Assembly (NCBI GenBank): GCA_964019165.1
Contig: OZ025267.1
Span: 3,702,150 to 3,766,149 of the forward strand
From: Mastigias papua
Taxonomy: Eukaryota > Cnidaria > Scyphozoa > Rhizostomeae > Mastigiidae
Direction of reading: 5' to 3'
DNA: 64,000 nucleotides
Of the stretch, positions 22,956 through 34,528 are shown one piece after another; position 1 is the stretch's first letter; every line of letters starts with the position of its first letter. The notes below the pieces were generated by a model. That model saw only the letters and a list, made by a program, of their open reading frames with translations. It did no database searches and was not told the DNA's origin. Both the position numbers and the translations under genes were made by a program.

Positions 22956-23098
22956 CAGGGACGTAGGAGGCATCTAAAAAGTGGGGGGGGCCAGTTCTAA
23001 AAGGGGCACATTACCACGCCCATTCTGGGCTTCAAATGGGTACTTTTGGGTAGTGGGGGGCAATGGCCCCTCTGGCCCCTCCGGTTCCTACGTCCCTG
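22956..23098. mobile_element. Short MITE with CAGGGACGTAGGA ends
   Basis: CAGGGACGTAGGAGGC at the left is mirrored by TCCTACGTCCCTG at the right, enclosing a GC-rich 143-bp body. A partial copy lies at 60193-60310 and a related element with CAGGGACGCCTACGC ends at 39510-39653. Confidence 0.8.
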
Positions 23099-23629
23099 GC
23101 CTTCTTTCAGTCAAATATTACGCCACTTCATCAGATTTTAATTGAAAAAATTTGAATAGAGATGTGTATCAGAAGGAAGGCGCAGAAGATGTGGAAACCT
23201 CACCATATACACAGTTGAAACAAGCAAAATCATTTGAACACTTTCTGACAATCAATGATAAACCTTGCTAAGCTACTGTTTAAACGTAGCTCATCAATTT
23301 GCAACACAATTTGGAACAATTGTTTTTCTTGTTCAACAACAACCTAATGCGCTTTTATATATGGATGGATTATCGATCTAGGCATTGTCTAAAATTTTCT
23401 TTTCAATACACTAAAGGGTAGCATTGTGGCATTATGGACAGTATTTTGATTAATTTTTCGTCAATTTTACCCTAATTAAGCTTATAACCGTTATGTTTAC
23501 AGGAAACAATTAGTGAAGTGTACATAAATCGCATGACGTAAATAAACCGCATTACATTTCACGGTCGGTGACCATTCCTAAATAAGACGAAAAACATCAC
23601 TTTCCGCGCTGGGAAGGAATATTCTCACA

Positions 23630-23960
23630 ACAAGAAGGAATGGACAACAGGGCTGAAAGATGCTTTAGGTGCGAAGCAAATATGAATGAACGCATAAACA
23701 ACCGCAAGAGTTTTGTAAATGGGGGTACAGAGACTAAGGGGGGGCAGCAATGTGTGAGGAAGACATGTGCGAGGAAAATATACAGAAAGAAGAAATGGGG
23801 TAGACAGAACTGAGATTAGAACAAATGAGCAAAAAAATGTGGGAGAAGATGCAGGAAGAAACTCAAAGGGGGGAGATATGAGGAAAGCAAAAGTGCAGGG
23901 GGCTCAAAGAAGGGTGTCAGTAATGAAGGGGAAATAAATGCGAGTGTATGTCAAAAGCCA
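23630..23960. other. Purine-rich strand-asymmetric tract
   Basis: The plus strand is dominated by A and G over about 330 bp, with G-runs (AAGGGGGGG, AAAGGGGGGAG) and GAGGAA/GAAGAA stretches. It is not a simple repeat. It could form triplex or G-rich structures. No coding frame is seen. Confidence 0.7.
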
Positions 23961-24049
23961 TCATTCATTAACAACACCAAAGCAAACTAAGAGTGTGTGG
24001 TAATAATTTCAACGCTAGCGTGACCACCAGCCCTATGTGGACGTTGCGA

Positions 24050-24295
24050 ACAGGGGCGGACTGTAAGATTCTTAGGCACCGGGTCCATAAGCTGAACGGG
24101 CCCTCCTTTATTACAACAAAATGAGCAACATGAAGAAACATCGAAGTGTTAAAACTGCAAGCAATATACTATAGAAATATACAAGGAACTAATGACTTAT
24201 CATCGGTTTTAGAAAACAACATCTCAGGCATAAATCTTTTGCTAAGAACAAATCCGGGCCCCGCGTCCGGGCCCACGGTCCATATCCCATATGCC
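24050..24295. repeat. GGGCCC-ended dispersed repeat
   Basis: AGGGGCGGACTG with CGGGCCCTCC at the left and CGGGCCCCGCGTCCGGGCCC at the right suggest a short repeat. Borders are uncertain. Confidence 0.4.
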
Positions 24296-24877
24296 ACAAC
24301 CGAAATCTGCTAAAAAAACCATGAGCTCCAAAGAGAACGCTTCAATTAAATAACGAATAACTTATAAAATTTACCGGACACTCTAATGGGGTCAACTAAT
24401 TTAACTTTTCTGCAAATACACGATTACACGATTAATTCGCTTCCCACTTAAACCAACTGGTGTCAATGACTTGTTATCCAGCTACACATTGACAACATTT
24501 CGTAGTGTGCCTTCACAGAGAACAATGACTCTTCTCTGTATTTTGCATGTCACCATTAAAAATTCATAAGACGATAGTAATGCAAGGATTTAGCGATCGA
24601 AATCGCTTACAATAATTATTCGCTTTTTAAGACAATGTCCACTAACAAACTATTTAACCAAAATCAATCCAGCATGGGGAACTATTAAAACAAGTAATCT
24701 CTTAGGAATACGTCTATCAAATAAGTCCATAAATATACGTGGTACAGCTGCTTGCTTCAACAAACAACCTGCTTGCCTCTAAATGACGCGCTATGTAGTC
24801 ATGTCTCGTAAAAGCCTCGAGCTCATTCGTATCACTGCGCTAACCTCAATTCCAGCAGCAATGAGCATAAATGACTA

Positions 24878-25232
24878 CATGCTTTTTTATAAAACAGAGA
24901 AAGTAGTACTCGACTACTCAAACAGCTAAGGAAGTTCAATACTGGAATTTTTGAGACCGAAGAAATTTGTTAAGTCGTATACCTCTAAAATCCCAATATT
25001 CATGCAAGACTATCATCGCTTTTACTTAATTTACATAGATTTCTCGTGGTACTTTATGTAGTAGGGTGTTAGGTGTGTTAAGTGGCTGTCTCTCGGTCTA
25101 AACACTCTAGTACTACAAAAACTTGAGTATTCTCGCTAAGAAAATCTTAAAAGAGGTGAAGTACTGACATCATGAAAGCACTAAAACAGTTTCAACACTT
25201 TGCGTCAAAAGCTGTCTTATAAAAACAACGTG
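24878..25232. mobile_element. TA-flanked 355-bp MITE
   Basis: CATGCTTTTTTATAAAAC at the left and CTTATAAAAACAACGTG at the right, with TA on both sides. Its left interior (CGACTACTCAAA, then TCTAAAATCCCAATATT) matches the element at 42963-43650. Confidence 0.85.
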
Positions 25233-25740
25233 TACAGTACCGTCTAGCCCTGGGTAACTTCACGACGCAAGGCCCACTATAAACGTAACAATTCCGGCTC
25301 AATAAATCGCACTACAAGACACAACTGACAAAAACCAATTCACAATACACCAATCAAAAAACTTACAAAGATCACCACATTTATCAGATTAAGGATGACG
25401 CATTCTCCATTCAACGTAGAAGGTTCGAAATCAAGCCCCTTTGATCTTATTGTCGTCGTTCGTATAGTGAAAATCCACTGTTGTGAGCAACTGACGAACT
25501 TCGACATGACATTTATCTTCATTGATACGTTGCTTTGCTCCTCCATAGCTGATGTTATCAGTGATAATTTTGAACGATCTTTCAACGGAGTATACCCAAA
25601 GCTTGTCTTGTTACTCGATTGATTGACAATGATGTAATTCTTTTCCAGTTAAGATTGACTAGTTGTAAAGCAACCCTTTACCGTGACTGCAAACTTGGTT
25701 TCACACAATTCTCCCTACAGTTGCTACCACATTGATCAGT
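25233..25740. other. No recognisable gene
   Basis: Overlapping open frames occur on both strands at 25340-25622. None has family resemblance or good splice borders. Confidence 0.4.
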
Positions 25741-25744
25741 AATC

Positions 25745-25960
25745 ACCACTATCGGCATCATATATCTATCATGATGATCATAACCTTCTGATCATTATCG
25801 ATCATGATCAATAATAACTATCATCATTACTTTTCGTATCATCACAGTCACTGTAATAATCATCAATATTTTTATACCAGATGTCATAATCACAGGTATC
25901 ATGATGATAACTACTACACATCATCATTATCTTTATCATCACCATCATTTTCTTCTCGTT
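25745..25960. repeat. Degenerate ATC-rich repeat
   Basis: This is imperfect ATCATCA and ATGATCAT sequence. In copy C orientation it is the 3' tail of the SINE-like unit at 25965-26107. Confidence 0.75.
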
Positions 25961-25964
25961 ACGC

Positions 25965-26107
25965 CCATCATGGGGATTGAGGCTGACCCTAAGGGCGGTT
26001 GACCGCCTGCCAATTGCTTAAAAGACGTATTTGAGCCAGCTACAGTCCACTCTGTTACCCCCAACAGCTACTTATCAGAACTGCAGCATGCAGCTGCTGA
26101 ACCCGAC
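25965..26107 (-). mobile_element. SINE-like retroelement unit, copy C
   Basis: On the minus strand it reads AGCTGTTGGGGGTAACAGAG, GCAATTGGCAGGCGGTC and ATGATGGGCGTAACGAGAAG, with a purine tail leading into a trinucleotide repeat. This matches copy B at 8550-8690. Confidence 0.78.
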
Positions 26108-26203
26108 GTAATCGTCATCATCATCATCATGATCATCATCATGATCATCATCATGATCATCATCATCATCATGATCATGATCATGATCATGATCATGATC
26201 ATG

Positions 26204-26300
<97 letters not shown>

Positions 26301-26380
26301 CTACTATCCTTATCATCACTATCACCATCACAATCATCATCATCATCATCATCACCAACACTACAATCGTCATATCAGTG
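26108..26380. repeat. (ATC)n with (ATGATC)n palindromic block
   Basis: The block begins with ATCATCATG, passes through repeated ATGATC (about 26128-26210, self-complementary), then a near-pure ATC run. Poly-Met and poly-Ile frames over it are artefacts. Confidence 0.95.
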
Positions 26381-26916
26381 GTGTTCCCTGCTACAGGCAG
26401 GTACAATTAACAGCATATCGACTCTAGGGCCGTGCTGAAGTAGGGGGTGTGGGGGTGCGACACCACCACTTTTTCGAAGAAGCCGTCAGTAATTTTTTTG
26501 ACCTGCGGGTAAAGATGGCTTAAAGATCATAGCTTCCTGGTAATTATGGTGCCTCGTTCAAACTTTTTGATAAATTTCTTCTGCTGCATCCCCCACTCAA
26601 AAGTTACTTTGACACTCCACTGATCAACCGACTCCCGTCCACTGGATCACACCCACATTGTGTTTATCACATCCACGTGATTCTGCTTTTGTTCTTTCAT
26701 TCTCACCAATACACGCTGGTCAATTGCTTTTTTCAAACGATATTTCATTCCACGACAAAAAGCCAATCTACGCTTAACCTAATTAAAACGTCTCCGGCAA
26801 CAGACCTTTACCTCAACTCAAAACGCGAAAAATCACGCAGCACTGAAACTGCAACGAAACCACAACACACAAAAAATAACGCATACATCAAATAGTCAGG
26901 AATTACAAGTTTTTCA

Positions 26917-27242
26917 TAAAAAAGTTTCTCGCCTAGTAATGAAACTTTTTAGGCCTTTTTATGAATTCAGCAATAAAACTTTCTAAAGGTTTTCGTAGTA
27001 ACAATACTCCAATTTATGAAACACTGTACTGTTACACAGACAGACAGGTATTACACAAACATAACACAGAAATACATAGATTGAAACTTGAAATGTATTA
27101 AACAAATGAAACAAAAGAGCTGATTATGTATCCTCTTATCAACCCTCTTAGGTCTCAAAAATCCAGTGTTGAACATTCTTAGCTTTTTTACCAGTCGAGA
27201 ATTATTGTTCTATAACCCGATTTCCTACAAGAAAACGCGAAT
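26917..27242. mobile_element. Decayed MITE of the TTATAAGAAA superfamily
   Basis: TTTTCATAAAAAAGTTTCTCG at the left, CCTACAAGAAAACGCGAATGG at the right, with AGTAATGAAACTTTTTAGG and CCAGTCGAGAATTATTG inside. It is similar to 22489-22852. Confidence 0.5.
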
Positions 27243-27626
27243 GGTAATAGTGTCCATCCAAACATCCAAAACGACCAAACATCACCTTCATAATGTCTTT
27301 GTAATGAGTGATAAACATTGATGCTCCTCTCTGCTTAGATAACGTGGTCTACCAACAATAATTCACTAATGCCAAGGCACAACAAATGGACGATGAAAAA
27401 GCGATATCTTCGCTCTAACAGGAATTTAGTATCTCCCTGAAGCATTGTTGCAACCCAGTCTATAGAGTATGGGCTGAACTCGATATGGGCTCTAGTGACT
27501 TGGGCAAATTTTCCGCGTGCACAGTTTATATTTGAAGAGTCATAATATCATCGTGTGCACATTCGTGTCGCAGTGCCATCAAGGCTGTGTATCCCTTATA
27601 GGTTCCTTTGTATTTTGTATGTCAAT

Positions 27627-28060
<434 letters not shown>

Positions 28061-31000
28061 CATTTTCTGTGACATTATAGACAAAACTAAATGTTTCCAT
28101 TGCTACAAAGTACTAAGTAGAACCCTATCTTTACAACAATACCTAACCAAAAACCACACAAAGTAATTTAGGGAAATAATCTATCAGGCTTGGGCAAATA
28201 TCTCAAGATAAAAGATCATGAACCCCTTTATTAGTGCACTTGAGGCTGTTTGCTTTTGAGAAATCTGAAAGTCTAACTGAACACACTGCACAATTCAGCA
28301 AAAAGAAGTTTGAGGATCTATTTGAGGAAGCCAATTATCATGAAAGTTATACACCTAACAAACTGTATCCTAAGATTTTATTTGAGTACTCAATGATCAA
28401 TAAGATGATGTAGAGCTGAGTGGGCTGTTGACTTGAAGTCAGCAGCTTGAAGTCAGGGCATGATGAAAGCCAGTACAGCTCAACAAAAAAGCTACACAGG
28501 GCTGTGTCTTAACCAACTTCCCATACAACAAATACAACAACATATATTGACTAATCCTCAGAGCACCAATTCAAATGAGCAACAAAAATCAATCATCATA
28601 TTTCAGGTTATCTGTATTTCCTGCACCAAGCACGTAAACCTTCATGGAAGTAACAATCAACTAACAATAGAGATCTAGGTACTACCTCTTCTGGGAAATT
28701 CTTCAATGTTCAACAATCTCTATACAAGATGCACCTTAAGCAGACAAAGATAGAACAATTTTCTGCAGGGCCACCTCTACATTGGGGTGTTGGGGGTGTG
28801 AAAACCAGTAGCATGCCAAGAAGGAATTGGGGTTCAAACCCCCTCACTTTTCTACAACAATGTTAGTGTGAATACAATTGCAAAATACTGCACCCCTTTA
28901 ACATAGCTAATGCAAATCACATATCAGAAGAGAACACTTCCAAAAAGGGTGTTTTCTTACATTTTTGATATTTTGGAGGGGATGGTCCACAACCATATCT
29001 GCAGCTATGGCCTTAGACACTATTGACCAAATGGCATCAAAACATACCACATATTTATCCATCCCCTGCTTGCACCTTTCTGAATACACCATCTGATGAC
29101 AACCCAATGGGAAAAAGACCCAAAAAGACCAAATACAACAAAATTTTTACATCAGTCAACAAAATCTTTTCATGGTATAAAAGCATGTCTGTGGTTGTCA
29201 CTAACGTTCTCAAGCCAGATTGGGCACTGCACACTCCTCCCAGAAATCTCCTGGGGTTGCCCTGGTTCTAGTTGTTTGGTTCTGAACTTGAAAATCAGAA
29301 AATTCTGGAGTCAACACAAAATCTAAAATATACGACAAAACTGTACTCTTCATAAGATAATTAACAGAGACAGGTTTGAAACTAGTCTTTCTTAATTCAC
29401 TAACTCACTAACTGTTGCTCGCTATTGCAAGAACACTGCATCCATCTGTCACTGCATTTTGCCCACATAAAGAAATGTACAAAGAGAGATCATGGACAAT
29501 GCAGGTGAGGTTGGACATTTTTCCATGGCACACTGACAATCTCTTATGGCAAGCTAATGTGTCAAAGCACAATCATTGAGAAGAACTGTTCTACATAAAA
29601 GAAAAACCCAAACATGAAACCAATACTGGCGAGTATACCACAAAACATCTAACAAAAAGTTGAAATGTGTTATATATTTATGAACAGATAGAACATGTTC
29701 TACTTTTTCAAAGATATCCAAACACTTTCTCCAAATGGAATTAGAACATGTCACAATTATCCATCCATATGCACTTATGAGTAACAATGAAAATGCATGG
29801 ATAAAGTGGGAAAATGAATAGAACAAGGACAGAACAAACAAAATAAATACCCAAATGAAACAAAATCTATGACTATTGGATTGATTGACTGCTATCTCAC
29901 AGTTACAATTAGAAACTAGTCTAACAAAAGTTGGAAAGAAGGTTTAGTTGTGTCAAGATACAATCCACCTGCATTCATAATGTATGAAAAAGACCAGTAG
30001 TAACAAATGGAAATCTAAACAGGAATATAATAAGCTTGAAATACTCTGCGAAATATAATAAGTTTGAAACATCATATGCTTGAAATATTCATTGAATGAT
30101 AGCCTTCATATAGCAATAACCATGTATGTAATGTAAAATGCATCATGGAGCTATCAAATTCTCAACATATTGTCATAAGACACAATTTCTCTTACGAGAC
30201 CACTTTTACCATGAAAGTTCTTACAAAAAAACTGAGTTTTGCTACAGTATCTTGCAATTAATAGCATTTGCTGAAGAATGTATACATCTGCATGAGAGAT
30301 GTATCAAACTATAGACACTGCAGTTACAATCTTTGGCAGGGAATGCAAAAGACGAGTAAGAAATAAGTGTCAAAGTGCTTTCAGAAGCTAACACTTTGGT
30401 GATTTCCATGAGAAGAACCAACAAGATTTGTGTAACCTATCAAATCTAACAAAACCACTGACAGCAGATTCTGGTTTCCTACACTTCATAAACTCTTGGG
30501 GGAGTATAGATAGCATGAAGAAAAAAACAACAATCTAATCACAGTAGAATTCCCAGATAGTCCAGGTGTTCATATAAAATAATAGTGACCCTGGTTGCTT
30601 GTATTTTTCAGTCACACAAACACATACAAAAAAATGACTGGCAGTTTGTCAATAGGAATAAGATCTGTTGTTGAGAGTTACCCTTCAAGAAACTACCAGA
30701 ATAAATGGGGTATAGCTTGACTGAAGACCTGTTTCCCACAGAAAACAATGTCCATGTGACATTACCAACTTCATAGCTACCTAGTTCAGTAGAAATGGTG
30801 GCCATGACTATGGTGAGGAGATCTCCTTATGACCATGTTCTAAGTGCCACTTGAGAGGATAGCAAAATATGCACATGTATATAAACAAATCAGATTCAAA
30901 GGAAGTGATCTAAAAGATCTTAAGAGGGATAATAATGTGAGAGGCAAGAGGTAGCCCTAAGTGTAATAGATAAAAAAGATATGGAGAGAAAAGGTGAAAC

Positions 31001-31318
31001 ATCAAAGTGGTCAACACTGGTACCTGTCTGAGGGTCAAAAGACCCCAAAGAAGTTGTGCATTACTTCTTGACATCCTACAGAAAACACAGATACATGAAG
31101 CCACTTATGAAGCCTAATATGGAAACCAAAAGTTTGTAGTATAGGCATATCTTAAGAGGTTCAATATAAATACAAGACAACAAGCCACAGCCTGCTTCGC
31201 AAAGAGCATTTCCTGGTTTTCAATCAAAATGAAACATACACAAATAAATTTAGAAGCCATTGTATTCCTGAGAAACCATTCTCATTTCATACCCATTAAT
31301 TACTGTAAAGGTCAAATC
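28061..31318. other. CpG-depleted block without recognisable gene
   Basis: Counting by eye I find about nine CpG dinucleotides in roughly 3.26 kb, none between about 30355 and 31197, while adjoining sequence has one to three per 60 bp. TG and CA are abundant. No coding frame of more than about 100 codons is seen. The left border adjoins the ATC array and the right border lies just before 31321. Confidence 0.75.
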
Positions 31319-34070
31319 TAGCGTTTAGCTATGGCCCGCTCATAAGCTGTCTTGTAACAATTAGGGTTAGAATGGTATTTAAATCACTGCCATATTTGAT
31401 GAAAGCAAGATTTATAACATTATTCAAGATCTATAAAAGCTGCCGGGCCTGGTAGTGCCACATAAAACTCTCTTTCATCCCCAACATCCCGAGAGGGATT
31501 TGCATCTTAGCGATTACGGCTATTTCTGTTGCTTTGTCTGGAAGCATTTGGTTTGTTCACGTCATACAAGCCGATGAGGATTAAGTACCTTTCCCACATC
31601 CTTCTACTGTTGCACGGCGCAAGGCGGACTTGCTTCGAAAATAGGGATACAGTACAAAAAACCAACTCTAAAAGACTCCCATTGTTATTCATAAGCAATA
31701 CAGTGAGATCTATTACGTAAATGAGAAGCACACACGAGACAATTGTATCGCAAAATGACAGCCAGTTAACCTTAACAAATATGGACTACCAGTTTCCCCG
31801 CTGCATTGTAGCAACTGCTTTAAGTCTACCCAGCACCTATCTAAGACAGTGGGTAAAAGCAAAAAATTCCGAAGATACAATAGATTTCCCAATCTAGATA
31901 GGGAAACTAATGTATGTCTTGTGATAGCGCACCTATGGTGTCGGTAGTGACGGCCTCAATTGTAAATAAACTCGGAAGAAAGTTGGACAGAAACCGAAGT
32001 AGCCCCTGGAAATAATCATGAGAAGAAGAGAGACTGCATTTCTTGTGTCCTATGATTTGTTACTTTTTGCTATAAATAAAAAGAAGTCGGGTTTGATTCT
32101 ACATAATATATCTTGTCCTTTCGAGGCAGGCGAGGGAATTTCCATTACGCAAGAAATCCCGTTCATGTTAAACAAAATTAAGTTAATTCTGTCAGTTTCC
32201 AAAATGACTTGCGCGTAAAAACAAATTTGAAAATGCCTGAAAGAGAAGCGACTAAATACTCTTTTCCACAGAGGGACGAGTCAACTCGTACTACAAAAGA
32301 TACCAAATTGTACTTGACTGGGATGGTATAATACTGGACAAAGACGAACAATACCATACTGTTAACTAGAGTTTACCCCCAATACATGCCAACAAAATCC
32401 CGCAGGAAATCTTACATACCTCCTACTAGACAGCATAATTGCTTCCTTATATGACTGTATCCACGACCCGTTCTAGCTGTATCCTTTAATTGTTTACTTT
32501 GAGCTCTGGTTTTGAGTGTTCGAGCTGAAACCCAAACGACATTCGCGAGCAATGGCCAGGCAAAGCCAGCTTTAGTCCAATGTTTCTAATGAGCCACAGT
32601 CGAGATATACGAAGTTGAATTCTACCAGCCAATGGCAGATGTCCATAAAAAGGACCATACTCCAAGACAAATGGGTATCTGCTACATTTTGACTTAATAT
32701 CCAAATCAATCGTTTGTCTTTTATTTCGATTTAGAATTGTTCCGCCATACTGTCTTCATCACAGTCGAATGATAGAAATTTTCCTGCGCATTCAAAGCCG
32801 GACGCATGCGCGTGTAAACTAAAGCGAAACTGGGGGGCGTTCTGGATTCTGAAAGGGGAATCCCATGGTGCAAAACATAGACAGAAAAGACTCAATCTGA
32901 CAAGACAAATAAAGAAACCTGGAGCCTCTAATCCATTCTGTAGGAAAGAACAAACCTTGAGCGTCTAATCCCTTCTGTAGGAAAGAATCAGCGCAAGTTA
33001 ACAATAATTCTCCAAGAAAACTGACAATCAGATGACGTTATTGTCGGCCATTTTTAAGCTGGAGTTAAACTACTGTAGGTAAACAACCTTCACATAACAG
33101 TGTTTACATGCTGGATCTCATAGTCTCATACAGGCAATGATTATTACGTGTGGCAATGTAAGGAGAACTATCTATATTTCTGTTGAAGAAGCCCAAGCCC
33201 GGTCTTGTGCTAGATCCAACGGTGACCACATGAACATCCTACATGCTCAACAAGAAGCATAGGACTCAGGAGAGTTGTAATAAACTTGAGACCTCTAAAC
33301 CAAAGATGTGATGAAACCAAGCATCTCTATTTTAGAGACGCCGGGTAATACTTTTAAGCGTGTGGGGGCTTGGAGGGAGACGAGTTGCAAATCAATGTGG
33401 TGGGTGTATGCTGCAACGGGGGTAGGAGAAGGGAGCAGAGGGTCTGGGGCTCGGCAACTGAAAAACTTTTGGAACCACGCTCTATAATTCGGTAGGAAAC
33501 GCCCTGTTTGAACATAGAGATACATCCTGTCAGAATAGAAATGGCAGATGAAATCATTCAAATGTTTGTGAGCAAATTGACTAGACTTTTTAGCTTCTCT
33601 ATAAAGATTGTTGCCTGATCAGGTAAAATGATAGAGACACACGTTCTGGCAGCAAAGAGATAATGTTAAGCTTTAGCAATGAGATCATCCAAAGCGTGTT
33701 CATCATTGTAGTACCCGAACCTATCATGGCCGTAGGCTGTGCTTTACACTTCTTACGATCTTTTGCAGCATACAGAATATAAAATACTGCAAGTTCATAA
33801 ATTCATCATTTAGATAATATGGTCTTCAGCCCAAGATTTTATCAATCTCTTCTTCTTTCTCACAACCTTAACCATACATGTAAGAAATTAGTGATAAATA
33901 CCATTGATTGAATCATTTCGCTAACTGCACGTCTCCGTCTGAAAACAGTAAGTCGATTCTGGGAACTAAAATTGTTTGTTACTGATGGTAAAAGAGAATA
34001 CTTGAGGAGCATATTCGCTAAATGACCGAAAGTTAAGACTAGGAATATAGCCAGATGCATTTAACACCTA
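31319..34070. other. No recognisable gene
   Basis: Normal CpG content returns. A 30-bp direct repeat (TGTAGGAAAGAA...) occurs at 32938-32990. No exon could be supported. Confidence 0.5.
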
Positions 34071-34526
34071 CACGCTTTTTTTATAAGGAACCTAGCTCAA
34101 GGCCTAGTTCTAAAAGTTCCTTATTTTCGGACCTCTTTTTAGCAAATTCTAGTACTAAAAGTTCCTTAATAGTTCCTTAATTTTCACTGCACACAGAGTG
34201 ACACAAAATGGCACAGACACTAGCAAAGCATTGAAATTCTGAATTTTACATTTAATTATGGCTAGAACTCAACTTCAAAAGCACAAATGCAACAGGAAAT
34301 AAGTTCTATATATGCAAAAGCATAATTTCAATCAAGAAGTATCATGTCTATTCCATTGATATCATCCAACGTAATGTAATCTTCACTTGCATCTGAGTAC
34401 AGCACTCGGAATTTGAAAATGAAAAGTTCCTTAGGGATTTTTCCTTTAGTAGTATAAGTTCCTGAAATATTGCGGCCGTCTACATTTGGGTTCCTTATAA
34501 AGTGGTTCCTTATAAGAAAAAGCGTG
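34071..34526. mobile_element. TA-flanked 456-bp MITE, copy 2
   Basis: Ends CACGCTTTTTTTATAAGGAAC and TTCCTTATAAGAAAAAGCGTG with TA on both sides. Near-identical to 20209-20662 in the same orientation. Confidence 0.92.
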
Positions 34527-34528
34527 TA

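Noticed and set aside
25340..25622. Overlapping frames on both strands (including GYTPLKDRSK, considered as an ankyrin-type repeat start).
   Set aside because: The ankyrin pattern does not continue, splice borders are poor, and overlapping frames of this length are expected by chance.
28825..28855. GGGGTTCAAACCCC, resembling a tRNA T-loop arm.
   Set aside because: No acceptor, D or anticodon arms could be folded around it; it is a chance palindrome in a repeat-like stretch.
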